From NCBI GenBank assembly GCA_964496365.1, contig CAZBZK010000077.1, forward strand, positions 1-7,517: 7,517 nucleotides of DNA. The letters are read 5' to 3'. This document shows, piece after piece, positions 1 through 6,073 of this stretch. This stretch comes from AB-629-J13 sp964496365 (lineage in GTDB: Bacteria > Fidelibacterota > Marinisomatia > Marinisomatales > AB-629-J13). The position numbers and the translations under genes were made by a program. The notes under the pieces were generated by a model. That model was given only the letters and a program-made list of their open reading frames with translations. It made no database searches and was not told where the DNA came from. The first letter of the stretch is position 1. Each line of letters opens with the position of its first letter.

Positions 1-479
1 GTATTCCCCTGTGATACATTGGGCATACGAACCAGTGTATGTTCTTTGGTCCCATCACTCACTCCCGCAACGTCCCATCCACTACCAGGATCTTCACCGG
101 ACTCACCAATGGCGTCAATTAATGCAAAATTTCCGGTACCATCATTTTTTGCTAATCCCTGGGCATCATCGCCATTATGGTAAAGGGTTATAAGTAAGTC
201 AGCAACCGAAGTCATTGCATCATCTGCGTCTTCATGACAAACAACAAATACATCACCCGGATTTAATGTCCCGGAAATATCAACGGTATATTCTGGCCAA
301 TCACCCCCATTCGATATTTGCCAAAGTTGATATTGACTTAAATCAACTGGGGAATCGGTAGGGTTATAAATTTCAAGTGCTTTATTATAACTGCTTCCTT
401 CGATATATTCAGAAAAAAATAAATCCTGAGAAAAAACAGCTGTAATCAAAAAAATAAATAGGATCGTATAATTTTTCAT
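1..479 (-). CDS. Secreted lamin-tail-domain protein, 3' end beyond window
   Basis: This is the first 159 codons of a gene that leaves the window at its left edge, with no stop seen. The ATG at 479-477 is preceded by AGGA (plus-strand tcct at 487-490), seven bases upstream, a good ribosome site. Residues 1-18 (MKNYTILFIFLITAVFSQ) form a signal peptide with a short basic start, a hydrophobic core and the FSQ end common in FCB-group exoproteins, so the product should be exported. Residues 20-155 read as a lamin tail domain (LTD): FFSEYIEGSSYNKALEIYNP (21-40), then VDLSQYQL, a LNPGDVFVV strand (72-80), and the closing HTLVRMPNV segment (147-155). In bacteria this beta-sandwich usually accompanies secreted nucleases or phosphatases, or surface repeats. 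The missing C-terminal part would decide the function; a nuclease domain or a sorting domain is possible but unseen. It is separated by 128 bases from the upstream gene, which also carries an LTD. Confidence 0.88.
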   Translation of the reverse strand, partial: MKNYTILFIFLITAVFSQDLFFSEYIEGSSYNKALEIYNPTDSPVDLSQYQLWQISNGGDWPEYTVDISGTLNPGDVFVVCHEDADDAMTSVADLLITLYHNGDDAQGLAKNDGTGNFALIDAIGESGEDPGSGWDVAGVSDGTKEHTLVRMPNVSQGN

Positions 480-486
480 TTTGAAT

Positions 487-490
487 TCCT
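487..490 (-). promoter_or_regulatory. Ribosome binding site for the lamin-tail gene
   Basis: On the minus strand the sequence reads CAGGAATTCAAA immediately before the ATG at 479. AGGA lies seven bases from the start, which supports this start codon. Confidence 0.6.
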
Positions 491-540
491 GATTTTAATT
501 TATAAAAAATAATTTTGTTCAAATGAACCATAAATTAAAG

Positions 541-566
541 TTGAATCAATATTATAAATGATTCAA
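541..566. repeat. Perfect 8-base inverted repeat in the only intergenic gap
   Basis: TTGAATCA (541-548) and TGATTCAA (559-566) are exact reverse complements separated by ten AT-rich bases. The repeat lies 42 bases past the stop of the EEP gene and 61 bases before the ATG of the lamin-tail gene. On the minus strand the loop contains TATAAT (556-551), an exact match to a sigma-70 type -10 box, but I find no convincing -35 element 17 bases upstream. There is no run of T after the repeat in either direction, so a classical intrinsic terminator is not supported. It may be an operator overlapping a promoter, a processing or stability hairpin, or chance in AT-rich DNA. Confidence 0.5.
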
Positions 567-607
567 TTAGTTTAAATTATAGCTCGGGAAGTTAAGAAAA
601 TAATTAA

Positions 608-2488
608 TTAAATCTCGGAAAATGTTAACATGATTATCCCGTTGGTATTGGATTTAATCCAATACCCTTTTCCGGGTTTTATAACAGTTGCAGTAATATA
701 AGTTTGGTCAAATTCATAAATGGTTCCAGATATGATAATAGTTTCAGAATCAACAATATCATTGGTATTAACTTCATGGGAAATTCCGCTGATTAAATTC
801 CACCCGGCAGAAAGTGTTATCGAAATTGAATTGATTTCTTGTCCGGAGAGAACCACCATTTCGCCACTGTTGAATCTGAGCCAATATCCATTTCCATTCA
901 ATAAATTATCTTCTTCATTATAGATCCCATCAAAACCAAAAAGAGTGCCCTCCACGGAGGAAGGAAATTGAATGAGGTAATTTGAATCCAAGACTTGAAC
1001 CGGTAGCCCGATTAAATTCCAACCGTCATTTACGTACATATCTACCAACATTCCTGATGAACTGGGATTTGGAGAGCCGGGAGTACCTAAATCTCCATCG
1101 CCATAAGCTTGGGAAGATGTCATCCAGTTATCACCATCTTCATTATCTAAATTCGATTCTATTAAATACATGGATGCCCCAACCGGATCGGGAAAGGTTA
1201 ATCCATTGTCATAAGACACTTCATCTAAAACGACCCCAGATGGATGTTTTAATACGACCGAATCCCACATATTATTCAAATTAAAATCTGAATATACATA
1301 ATCCGCTTCCACCCCACCATTTTCGTTTACGTTTCCATTTCTTGCCATAACGAAATACTCTCCCGGACTCAGGTTTAAATCTCCTCCTGAATTTATAGTG
1401 TGGTAATCACTATTGTTGTCCTGAATGATCAACCCTTCCAAGTTTATAGGTTCGGTGCCTGTGTTCAGGAGTTCAAACCATTCACCGTAGGTGTCAGAAA
1501 CCGCTTCCGGATTTTGCATGATTTCATTAATTACCAACCCTTCAGGAATAGTCCCTGATTCAATCCAAATTTTCCACAAAACAGGTCGGTGGTCTGATAA
1601 GTGGTTTTGATAGGTTGAAGAACCAGTATAATCATCAATTCTCAATGTTTTCACCTCACCAGATACATTGTGCTCATCAAAAAAACCTGAAGAAATGAGA
1701 ATGTGGTCAATAAAACTATTATAACTAAAGGGATAGGATTGCTGAGAGTTGTCACCTACAATGGAAGTCGTGGTGAAATAGACTAAATCCGTTGCTTCCA
1801 CCAACGGCAACAGGGAATTCTGGCTGTCTGGATCATCTATCTCATCGTTAAAATCCCCTGCTAAAATTATATTGGAATTTCCTGAATTTTCTTGATCTTG
1901 TACATAATCCCTCAATAGTTCTGATGAAACCACACGCCGATCAAATCCATCATTACAACATTTAAAATGAATATTGATTATCTGAAAATCCTGAGCAGCA
2001 TTTCCACATTGCCACCGAAGATTTGCATAAAAAGGAAGCCTCCATGCAAACCAATATTCATCACCGGCAAATAGGATTCCCGAATTTAAAAATTCGATAC
2101 AATCATTTCGATAGGCAATTCCTAACTCCAATCCGACTCCAGAGCTTCCATAATTTGACAGTAGGAATGTATAAGCAGGCATACCATTTGCTAAGTCATT
2201 ATACGCATCATCGTCCGTTATTTCCTGAAATAGAATAACATCGGGTAAAACGTCGGAAATGACCTCATTCACATAGGAAATTGTATTTGAAGACAACGGG
2301 AATTGCTTGACATTCCACGTCATGATTTCCATTCCGTTCCAGTTATTTTCAACTGGAATAGACCATAGATTTTGAGGAGGATTTAAAGCAACTGTATCTT
2401 GAGGAGGACAAGTTTGTGACAAAGTTTTCCCACAAAAGAGTATAATCATTAATAAGATCCCAGATTTTGCGTCAGTTTTTAATTTCAC
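608..2488 (-). CDS. Secreted EEP nuclease/phosphatase with lamin tail and two GWNLI/GYW units
   Basis: This 626-residue protein starts with GTG at 2488, with AGGA about ten bases upstream and both lying inside the asparaginase gene. An internal ATG at 2449 (residue 14) is the alternative start. Residues 1-25 form a signal peptide (KLKTDAKSG, then ILLMIILFCG, ending LSQ). Residues 53-308 are an endonuclease/exonuclease/phosphatase fold with all the expected metal and catalytic motifs: TWNVKQF (Asn59), LFQEI (Glu89), NIHFKCC (His174), GDFND (Asp212, Asn214), DHILIS (Asp261) and SDHRPV (Asp299, His300). It should therefore be an active Mg-dependent phosphodiesterase or DNase I-like enzyme; the substrate cannot be told. 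Residues 318-475 are a lamin tail domain (LVINEIMQNP, GEWFELLNTG, ending GTPGSPNP). Residues 489-622 hold two copies of a small GWNLI...GYW unit. It has no type IX-like end. It is exported to the periplasm, surface or medium, and its probable role is to scavenge phosphate or nucleotides from extracellular DNA (inference). Confidence 0.92.
   Translation of the reverse strand: MKLKTDAKSGILLMIILFCGKTLSQTCPPQDTVALNPPQNLWSIPVENNWNGMEIMTWNVKQFPLSSNTISYVNEVISDVLPDVILFQEITDDDAYNDLANGMPAYTFLLSNYGSSGVGLELGIAYRNDCIEFLNSGILFAGDEYWFAWRLPFYANLRWQCGNAAQDFQIINIHFKCCNDGFDRRVVSSELLRDYVQDQENSGNSNIILAGDFNDEIDDPDSQNSLLPLVEATDLVYFTTTSIVGDNSQQSYPFSYNSFIDHILISSGFFDEHNVSGEVKTLRIDDYTGSSTYQNHLSDHRPVLWKIWIESGTIPEGLVINEIMQNPEAVSDTYGEWFELLNTGTEPINLEGLIIQDNNSDYHTINSGGDLNLSPGEYFVMARNGNVNENGGVEADYVYSDFNLNNMWDSVVLKHPSGVVLDEVSYDNGLTFPDPVGASMYLIESNLDNEDGDNWMTSSQAYGDGDLGTPGSPNPSSSGMLVDMYVNDGWNLIGLPVQVLDSNYLIQFPSSVEGTLFGFDGIYNEEDNLLNGNGYWLRFNSGEMVVLSGQEINSISITLSAGWNLISGISHEVNTNDIVDSETIIISGTIYEFDQTYITATVIKPGKGYWIKSNTNGIIMLTFSEI
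622..1024 (-). repeat. Two tandem GWNLI/GYW protein units in the EEP C-terminus
   Basis: Within the EEP protein, unit 1 (residues 489-549) runs from GWNLIGLPV to NGYWLRFNSGEMVVLSG. Unit 2 (562-622) runs from GWNLISGIS to KGYWIKSNTNGIIMLTF. Both begin with GWNLI, have a glycine/phenylalanine strand in the middle (GTLFGFDG and GTIYEFDQ) and end with GxGYW followed by a basic or polar strand. Their lengths and motif spacing match, but identity elsewhere is low, so this is an old duplication and not a recent DNA repeat. I recall such paired units at the ends of secreted proteins of Marinimicrobia and related FCB lineages. The function is unknown to me; surface attachment or an assembly scaffold is plausible. 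Confidence 0.7.
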
Positions 2489-3452
2489 CTTGAATTTTTC
2501 CTATTGTTTTTTTTCTATGATTGACCAGTTCAACCGTCTCATAGCCTTTCAACTTACTTATTTCATCCGTGTCTAACAACTCCAATTTTTTTAAAAATGC
2601 CATTGTTCCGGGAGCATTGGCTCTCTGATTACCATCACGTACTTTCAATGCAATTCCTATCACATCTCCGTTATTTTGACGAATGCCCATTCCTCTAACG
2701 GCTTCCCCACCTACTTTTGTAATTGCCCGTCCTTTCATCACATTCATAAAATCAGTATCAAATCGTTTTCTCCCTCCCACTAAATAAGGGTGTGTCACCA
2801 TTGCATTGTAAAGAGTGTCTAGTGTGGAAAATTGTCCTGAAGCCAGTTTTTGATACATGGTTGCAATTTGAAATAGTGTTAAATAAGGCGTAGGGAGACT
2901 GCAACCATCTACTCCAAATATAAATTCAGTTTCACAAGAATATTTTTCCAAGGCAATTTTTATTTTTTCCTGAACTGGATGATTCGGTTCGATATACCCT
3001 GTAAGTGGAACACCTAAATGTTTTGCTGTTGCCAAAATCCCAGTATGTTTTCCGCTACAATTATTGTGCAATGGATTAAATTCCAATTTATTACCGTACA
3101 TGTATAATCGTGTTTTAACATCGTAAGGAGCGTGGATACCGCATTCAAAATTAGAGGAGTCCATGTCGATTTTTTTTAACATGCCTGCTACGGTTGAAGT
3201 ATGTATGTCTTCTCCATTATGAGATGCACACATTATTGCCAATTCTTTTTTATTGAATTTAAAATGGTGAACTGCACCAGAGTCAATACACACCGACGCC
3301 TGAAATGGTTTTAGTGAAGATCGAATACAGGTAGAATAATGTGGATCTCCAGAAGCAAGCAATATAGTACCGTTGTCATCCACAGCAACTCCAAATACTT
3401 CATGAACACTTTCTATTTCTGACCCTCGATAAACATTACAATGTATGACCAA
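2472..3452 (-). CDS. L-asparaginase, type II family of Rhizobium etli ReAV kind (Asparaginase_II)
   Basis: This 326-residue protein hydrolyses L-asparagine to aspartate and ammonia. It belongs to the beta-lactamase-like Asparaginase_II family (PF06089), not to the classical AnsA/AnsB threonine enzymes. All residues known as catalytic or zinc-binding in ReAV have counterparts: Ser45 and Lys48 in RSSLKP, Ser77 in SHNGE, Cys132 and Lys135 in NNCSGKH, Asp182 and Cys184 in VDGCS. The start is TTG at 3452, preceded by GAGG seven bases upstream. The next methionine is residue 74, which would remove the Ser/Lys pair, so TTG is required. There is no signal peptide or membrane segment, so it is probably cytoplasmic. 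The gene begins 13 bases after the deacetylase stop, and its last 17 bases overlap the GTG of the EEP gene. A link to its envelope neighbours is not obvious; nitrogen recycling is the simple reading. Confidence 0.94.
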   Translation of the reverse strand: MVIHCNVYRGSEIESVHEVFGVAVDDNGTILLASGDPHYSTCIRSSLKPFQASVCIDSGAVHHFKFNKKELAIMCASHNGEDIHTSTVAGMLKKIDMDSSNFECGIHAPYDVKTRLYMYGNKLEFNPLHNNCSGKHTGILATAKHLGVPLTGYIEPNHPVQEKIKIALEKYSCETEFIFGVDGCSLPTPYLTLFQIATMYQKLASGQFSTLDTLYNAMVTHPYLVGGRKRFDTDFMNVMKGRAITKVGGEAVRGMGIRQNNGDVIGIALKVRDGNQRANAPGTMAFLKKLELLDTDEISKLKGYETVELVNHRKKTIGKIQGEIKN

Positions 3453-3463
3453 TTTATTACCTC
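3450..3463 (-). promoter_or_regulatory. Strong ribosome binding site and TTG start of the asparaginase gene
   Basis: The minus strand reads GAGGTAATAAATTG. GAGG is the clearest Shine-Dalgarno sequence among the junctions of this operon, with an ideal seven-base spacer. It probably compensates for the weak TTG codon and fixes this start. Confidence 0.75.
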
Positions 3464-3465
3464 AA

Positions 3466-4251
3466 TTAATGTAAAATTTCTGACACAAAACAGAGTCTAA
3501 ACCCATTTTGAATGACTTCAGGAAGTTTAGATTTCAACACTCCAAGTGTTATGTCTTTAACGTGACCAATTCCAATCGCTGACCCGTTTGATTCTGCTAT
3601 TTCCATTAATTCATCAATTTTTTGAATCACATATTTTTCATTTTGTTCGTTGTCTAAAAACAAATGTCGTTTCCCTGTCCTAACATTTAATTTTTTCATT
3701 ACCGATTCCGCTACTGAGTTTGGGCTGGTTCTGGAATCCAGAAAATATTTATTTTTTCTTTTTAATGTTTGACCTATTTGATTCATCACCCATTCCATTT
3801 CCGTCAATTTAGATCCCTGGTGATTATTCATCCCCACCGCTTCTGGCAAACTAAAAAATGCGGATAATATTTCATTCTCCATTTCAAATGGAGTCATGGT
3901 TGAATGTAACTCCTTTGGTTCTTTTGCGTTTGTATTACTATGAGATTCCATAGGCATGTGGACCAGAATTTCAAATCCTTTTGCATGAGCCTCTTTTGCA
4001 AATTGACGACTGTAATTATGACCGGGAATAACGGCATAACTTAATGGTACATCGAAGGATAAAAACCCATCCACAACGTGGTCATGACTGTAACCAAAAT
4101 CATCAATGACAATTGCGATGCATGGTTTATCATTAACGGTCTTATATTGAATATCCGATGCATCATTCAAATGATTTACAAAAAAATATATCATGAGGAA
4201 GAATACGATCAACAAGCCAAAAATCCTATTGTGTTTTTTTCCGATTCTCAT
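3466..4251 (-). CDS. Membrane-anchored divergent polysaccharide deacetylase (YibQ/DUF610 family)
   Basis: This 261-residue protein has one hydrophobic segment at residues 11-27 after a basic start (RIGKKHNRI). It is therefore tethered to the inner membrane with the enzyme domain in the periplasm. Residues 42-261 form a complete divergent polysaccharide deacetylase domain (PF04748). It shows AIVIDDFGYS (Asp50, Asp51), VPLSYAVIPG (68-77), LVHMPME (His98), NNHQGSKLT (His144), YFLDSRTSP (169-177), HLFLDN (196-201) and AIGIGH (His230). The family has the fold of NodB-like metal-dependent deacetylases, and the aspartate and histidine ligands visible here suggest an active site. Its natural substrate is poorly known; peptidoglycan or another envelope glycan is inferred. 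The ATG at 4251 lies eight bases after the preceding stop with no clear Shine-Dalgarno, so translation may depend on coupling. The length is normal for the family. Confidence 0.9.
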   Translation of the reverse strand: MRIGKKHNRIFGLLIVFFLMIYFFVNHLNDASDIQYKTVNDKPCIAIVIDDFGYSHDHVVDGFLSFDVPLSYAVIPGHNYSRQFAKEAHAKGFEILVHMPMESHSNTNAKEPKELHSTMTPFEMENEILSAFFSLPEAVGMNNHQGSKLTEMEWVMNQIGQTLKRKNKYFLDSRTSPNSVAESVMKKLNVRTGKRHLFLDNEQNEKYVIQKIDELMEIAESNGSAIGIGHVKDITLGVLKSKLPEVIQNGFRLCFVSEILH

Positions 4252-4259
4252 AAAAATTG

Positions 4260-5126
4260 TTAAGGGAGATTTACTGAAAATCCCAATATTTGGGAGTTAC
4301 CTAACTTATGATCCGCAACTTGAAATCCATATTGAATTTGATACATTCCTAAATACACAGAAAACCCCGCTGAAACATGGGATACATTTTGGGTTACTTT
4401 TGATGCAAAGAATATGTGAATAGATTTCCACGAAATTACGTTTGAAATTGAAACAATAAAATCTTCTGAAACTGGAATATAACCACCAGAAAATGAAAAT
4501 GAATTCTCAATATTATCAAAAGATTTTTGTTTAGTAACCAGCAAACTACCACTGAAAGGCAACTTTTGTTTTTCAGTCAAAAAAGGAGACATAATTCCAA
4601 AATGGGATAATGAAAATCCTAGTTTCCAATGAGAAGCTAAGGGCTTTAATAGTGCAAAACTTCCTGAAAATCCCGAAGAGGAGTGTGTATGTATCCTAAA
4701 ATGGAGTGACTTAATAAGAGCCGTACATTCATAATTTCGATATTTTTTATAAAATCCTGCTAACAGCTCAAACCCAAATGCAGAATAAATTCCTAAAGGG
4801 TCATCCGTTGGTTTTTCGCCCCTTAATTCTAAATTCTCAAAACCACCGTATTTGAATTTAATTAAACTTTGACCATCCCAAATTGGGCGTGAAAGTTTTG
4901 CTGAAGCCACTGAAAACCCACCATACCAATCATTATGACTGACAGACAAACTCGTTTTTCCAAATTGGTGTAGTGGAAATTCAGCATTTGGATTTTGAGT
5001 GTCATACACAATTTCATTCACAGATGAGGGAACATTTAAAAATTGTGTGCCAACTGCCTCCATAATATTTACTCCCGCAAAACACATGAATACTATTAAA
5101 ATTTTTTGCATTAACCGGTGCTTCAT
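4260..5126 (-). CDS. PorV/PorQ-like outer-membrane beta-barrel protein, divergent copy
   Basis: This 288-residue protein has a signal peptide at about residues 1-25 (KHRLMQKILIVFMCFAGVN). The rest consists of alternating beta-strands and ends in a hydrophobic strand (GNSQILGFSVNLP), as expected of an outer-membrane barrel. Several PorQ-type signs remain: the opening VGTQFLNVPSS, the pair WYGG..SVASAKL, and the loop TDDPLGIYSAFGFELLAGF (108-126), where PorQ relatives have a similar G..G.FSA segment. The usual AR..GMGGA signature after the opening is absent, replaced by VNEIVYDTQNPNAEF. The ATG at 5126 shares its A with the stop of the preceding barrel gene (TAATG); a second ATG at residue 6 (5111) is possible and would still leave a signal peptide. 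No good Shine-Dalgarno is visible, which again suggests coupling. Function is inferred: PorQ and PorV act with the type IX machinery in Bacteroidetes, but family members elsewhere are uncharacterised. Confidence 0.75.
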   Translation of the reverse strand: MKHRLMQKILIVFMCFAGVNIMEAVGTQFLNVPSSVNEIVYDTQNPNAEFPLHQFGKTSLSVSHNDWYGGFSVASAKLSRPIWDGQSLIKFKYGGFENLELRGEKPTDDPLGIYSAFGFELLAGFYKKYRNYECTALIKSLHFRIHTHSSSGFSGSFALLKPLASHWKLGFSLSHFGIMSPFLTEKQKLPFSGSLLVTKQKSFDNIENSFSFSGGYIPVSEDFIVSISNVISWKSIHIFFASKVTQNVSHVSAGFSVYLGMYQIQYGFQVADHKLGNSQILGFSVNLP

Positions 5127-6073
5127 TATAAACTTATTGATGAAGTAAAAATGTGTGAAACTCCATTAAATTTCTGAACGCCATTTACCCCTGCAGAATA
5201 GTCCAATGTAACCATACCATTACCTACAGTAACAAACGTATATCCGAATCCAATACCAAATTGATTTCCTCCGAATCCGGATCTGAAAGTAAGGCGATCA
5301 TCCAGAAAATATTCTAAACCGCCTTTCAATCGCTTTCCTAATAAAAACGAATTGTGTGTAATAAACTCAGTTTCACAAAATAGATTTATTTTTTTAAAAA
5401 TTGTTTTGATTCCAGTTTTATAAATTACCGGAAATTCATCATAATTTAACGTCCCCACTTCCTCAAAAATAACATTGGTTTTCCATTTATATTTGGTATT
5501 CAAATTTTGAACAACTCCACCAAAATGAATAAATTCATTTATTTGATATAAAAATCCTAAGTCCACTCCAACACCGGTTCCCTTTAATTTTTCATTATAA
5601 ATCGGTAGGGTATGTGTTAAAATTTTAACATTTAATCCGAACCCAAGTCTCCCATTAAAGTTTTGGGCAAAGCTGAGAATGAATGCATGTTCCCCTGTAC
5701 TTAATCTTCCGGAGTATTCCCCTAATGAGTTTCGTTCCTCAATATGATCTACGCCAGCATGAATATAGGCAATTCCTACACCAGCAGTTGGAGGTAATTT
5801 CATGGTCATTCCCACGCTGGATAATCGCCGATCCAATGATAATTGTTGATATCCGATTGTTCCGTGTTTTTGGTTCATAAATGCAGGCCCAGCAGGATTA
5901 TATACACCCGTTAATCCGAAATGAGAATCGGCAGTTAAAGCACTTCCAAGACTCACCGTTCTTGCAGAAGTACCCATTCGTAAAAAAGAACCGGGGAATC
6001 GAGCAAAATCCTGACCAAAAAGAAAAAAACTAACCCATCCGACCATGTATAAAATTCTGATAAAAGTCCTCAT
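5126..6073 (-). CDS. PorV/PorQ family outer-membrane protein
   Basis: With the ATG at 6073 the product has 315 residues. A longer reading from a TTG at 6097 is open, but it would put VKGHGGK in front of a clean signal peptide, so I prefer 6073. There, GGTGG stands four bases upstream and the ATG overlaps the stop of the propeller gene as ATGA. Residues 1-20 are the signal peptide (ending FFLFG, then QDF). Residues 29-66 carry the family signature: SFLRMGTSARTVSLGSALTA, then GVYNPAGPAFM. The remainder is made of glycine-rich amphipathic strands (GFGLNVK, GVGVDLGFLYQ, FGGVVQNLN, GIGFGYTF, VTLDYSAGV) ending in HIFTSSISL, an outer-membrane barrel like FadL/PorV. In Bacteroidetes PorV shuttles type IX cargo to the surface attachment complex. 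Here the cargo-like gene directly upstream makes a similar role plausible, though many FCB genomes have several such paralogues of unknown role. Confidence 0.88.
   Translation of the reverse strand: MRTFIRILYMVGWVSFFLFGQDFARFPGSFLRMGTSARTVSLGSALTADSHFGLTGVYNPAGPAFMNQKHGTIGYQQLSLDRRLSSVGMTMKLPPTAGVGIAYIHAGVDHIEERNSLGEYSGRLSTGEHAFILSFAQNFNGRLGFGLNVKILTHTLPIYNEKLKGTGVGVDLGFLYQINEFIHFGGVVQNLNTKYKWKTNVIFEEVGTLNYDEFPVIYKTGIKTIFKKINLFCETEFITHNSFLLGKRLKGGLEYFLDDRLTFRSGFGGNQFGIGFGYTFVTVGNGMVTLDYSAGVNGVQKFNGVSHIFTSSISL

Noticed and set aside
11..193. Plus-strand open frame of 60 codons at the left edge
   Set aside because: It is antisense to the lamin-tail gene, and its His-rich composition is typical of a shadow frame.
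541..566. Intrinsic terminator for the operon
   Set aside because: The inverted repeat has AT-rich 8-base arms and no following T run on either strand, so it does not meet the usual pattern of a rho-independent terminator.
982..1284. 100-codon open frame on the plus strand
   Set aside because: It lies antisense within the LTD/GWNLI-coding part of the EEP gene, has no recognisable motif or ribosome site, and the minus-strand frame has strong domain support.
4193..4423. Plus-strand open frame spanning the deacetylase/barrel junction
   Set aside because: It is antisense to two well-supported genes, has a low-complexity sequence and no domain or signal; it is a shadow frame.
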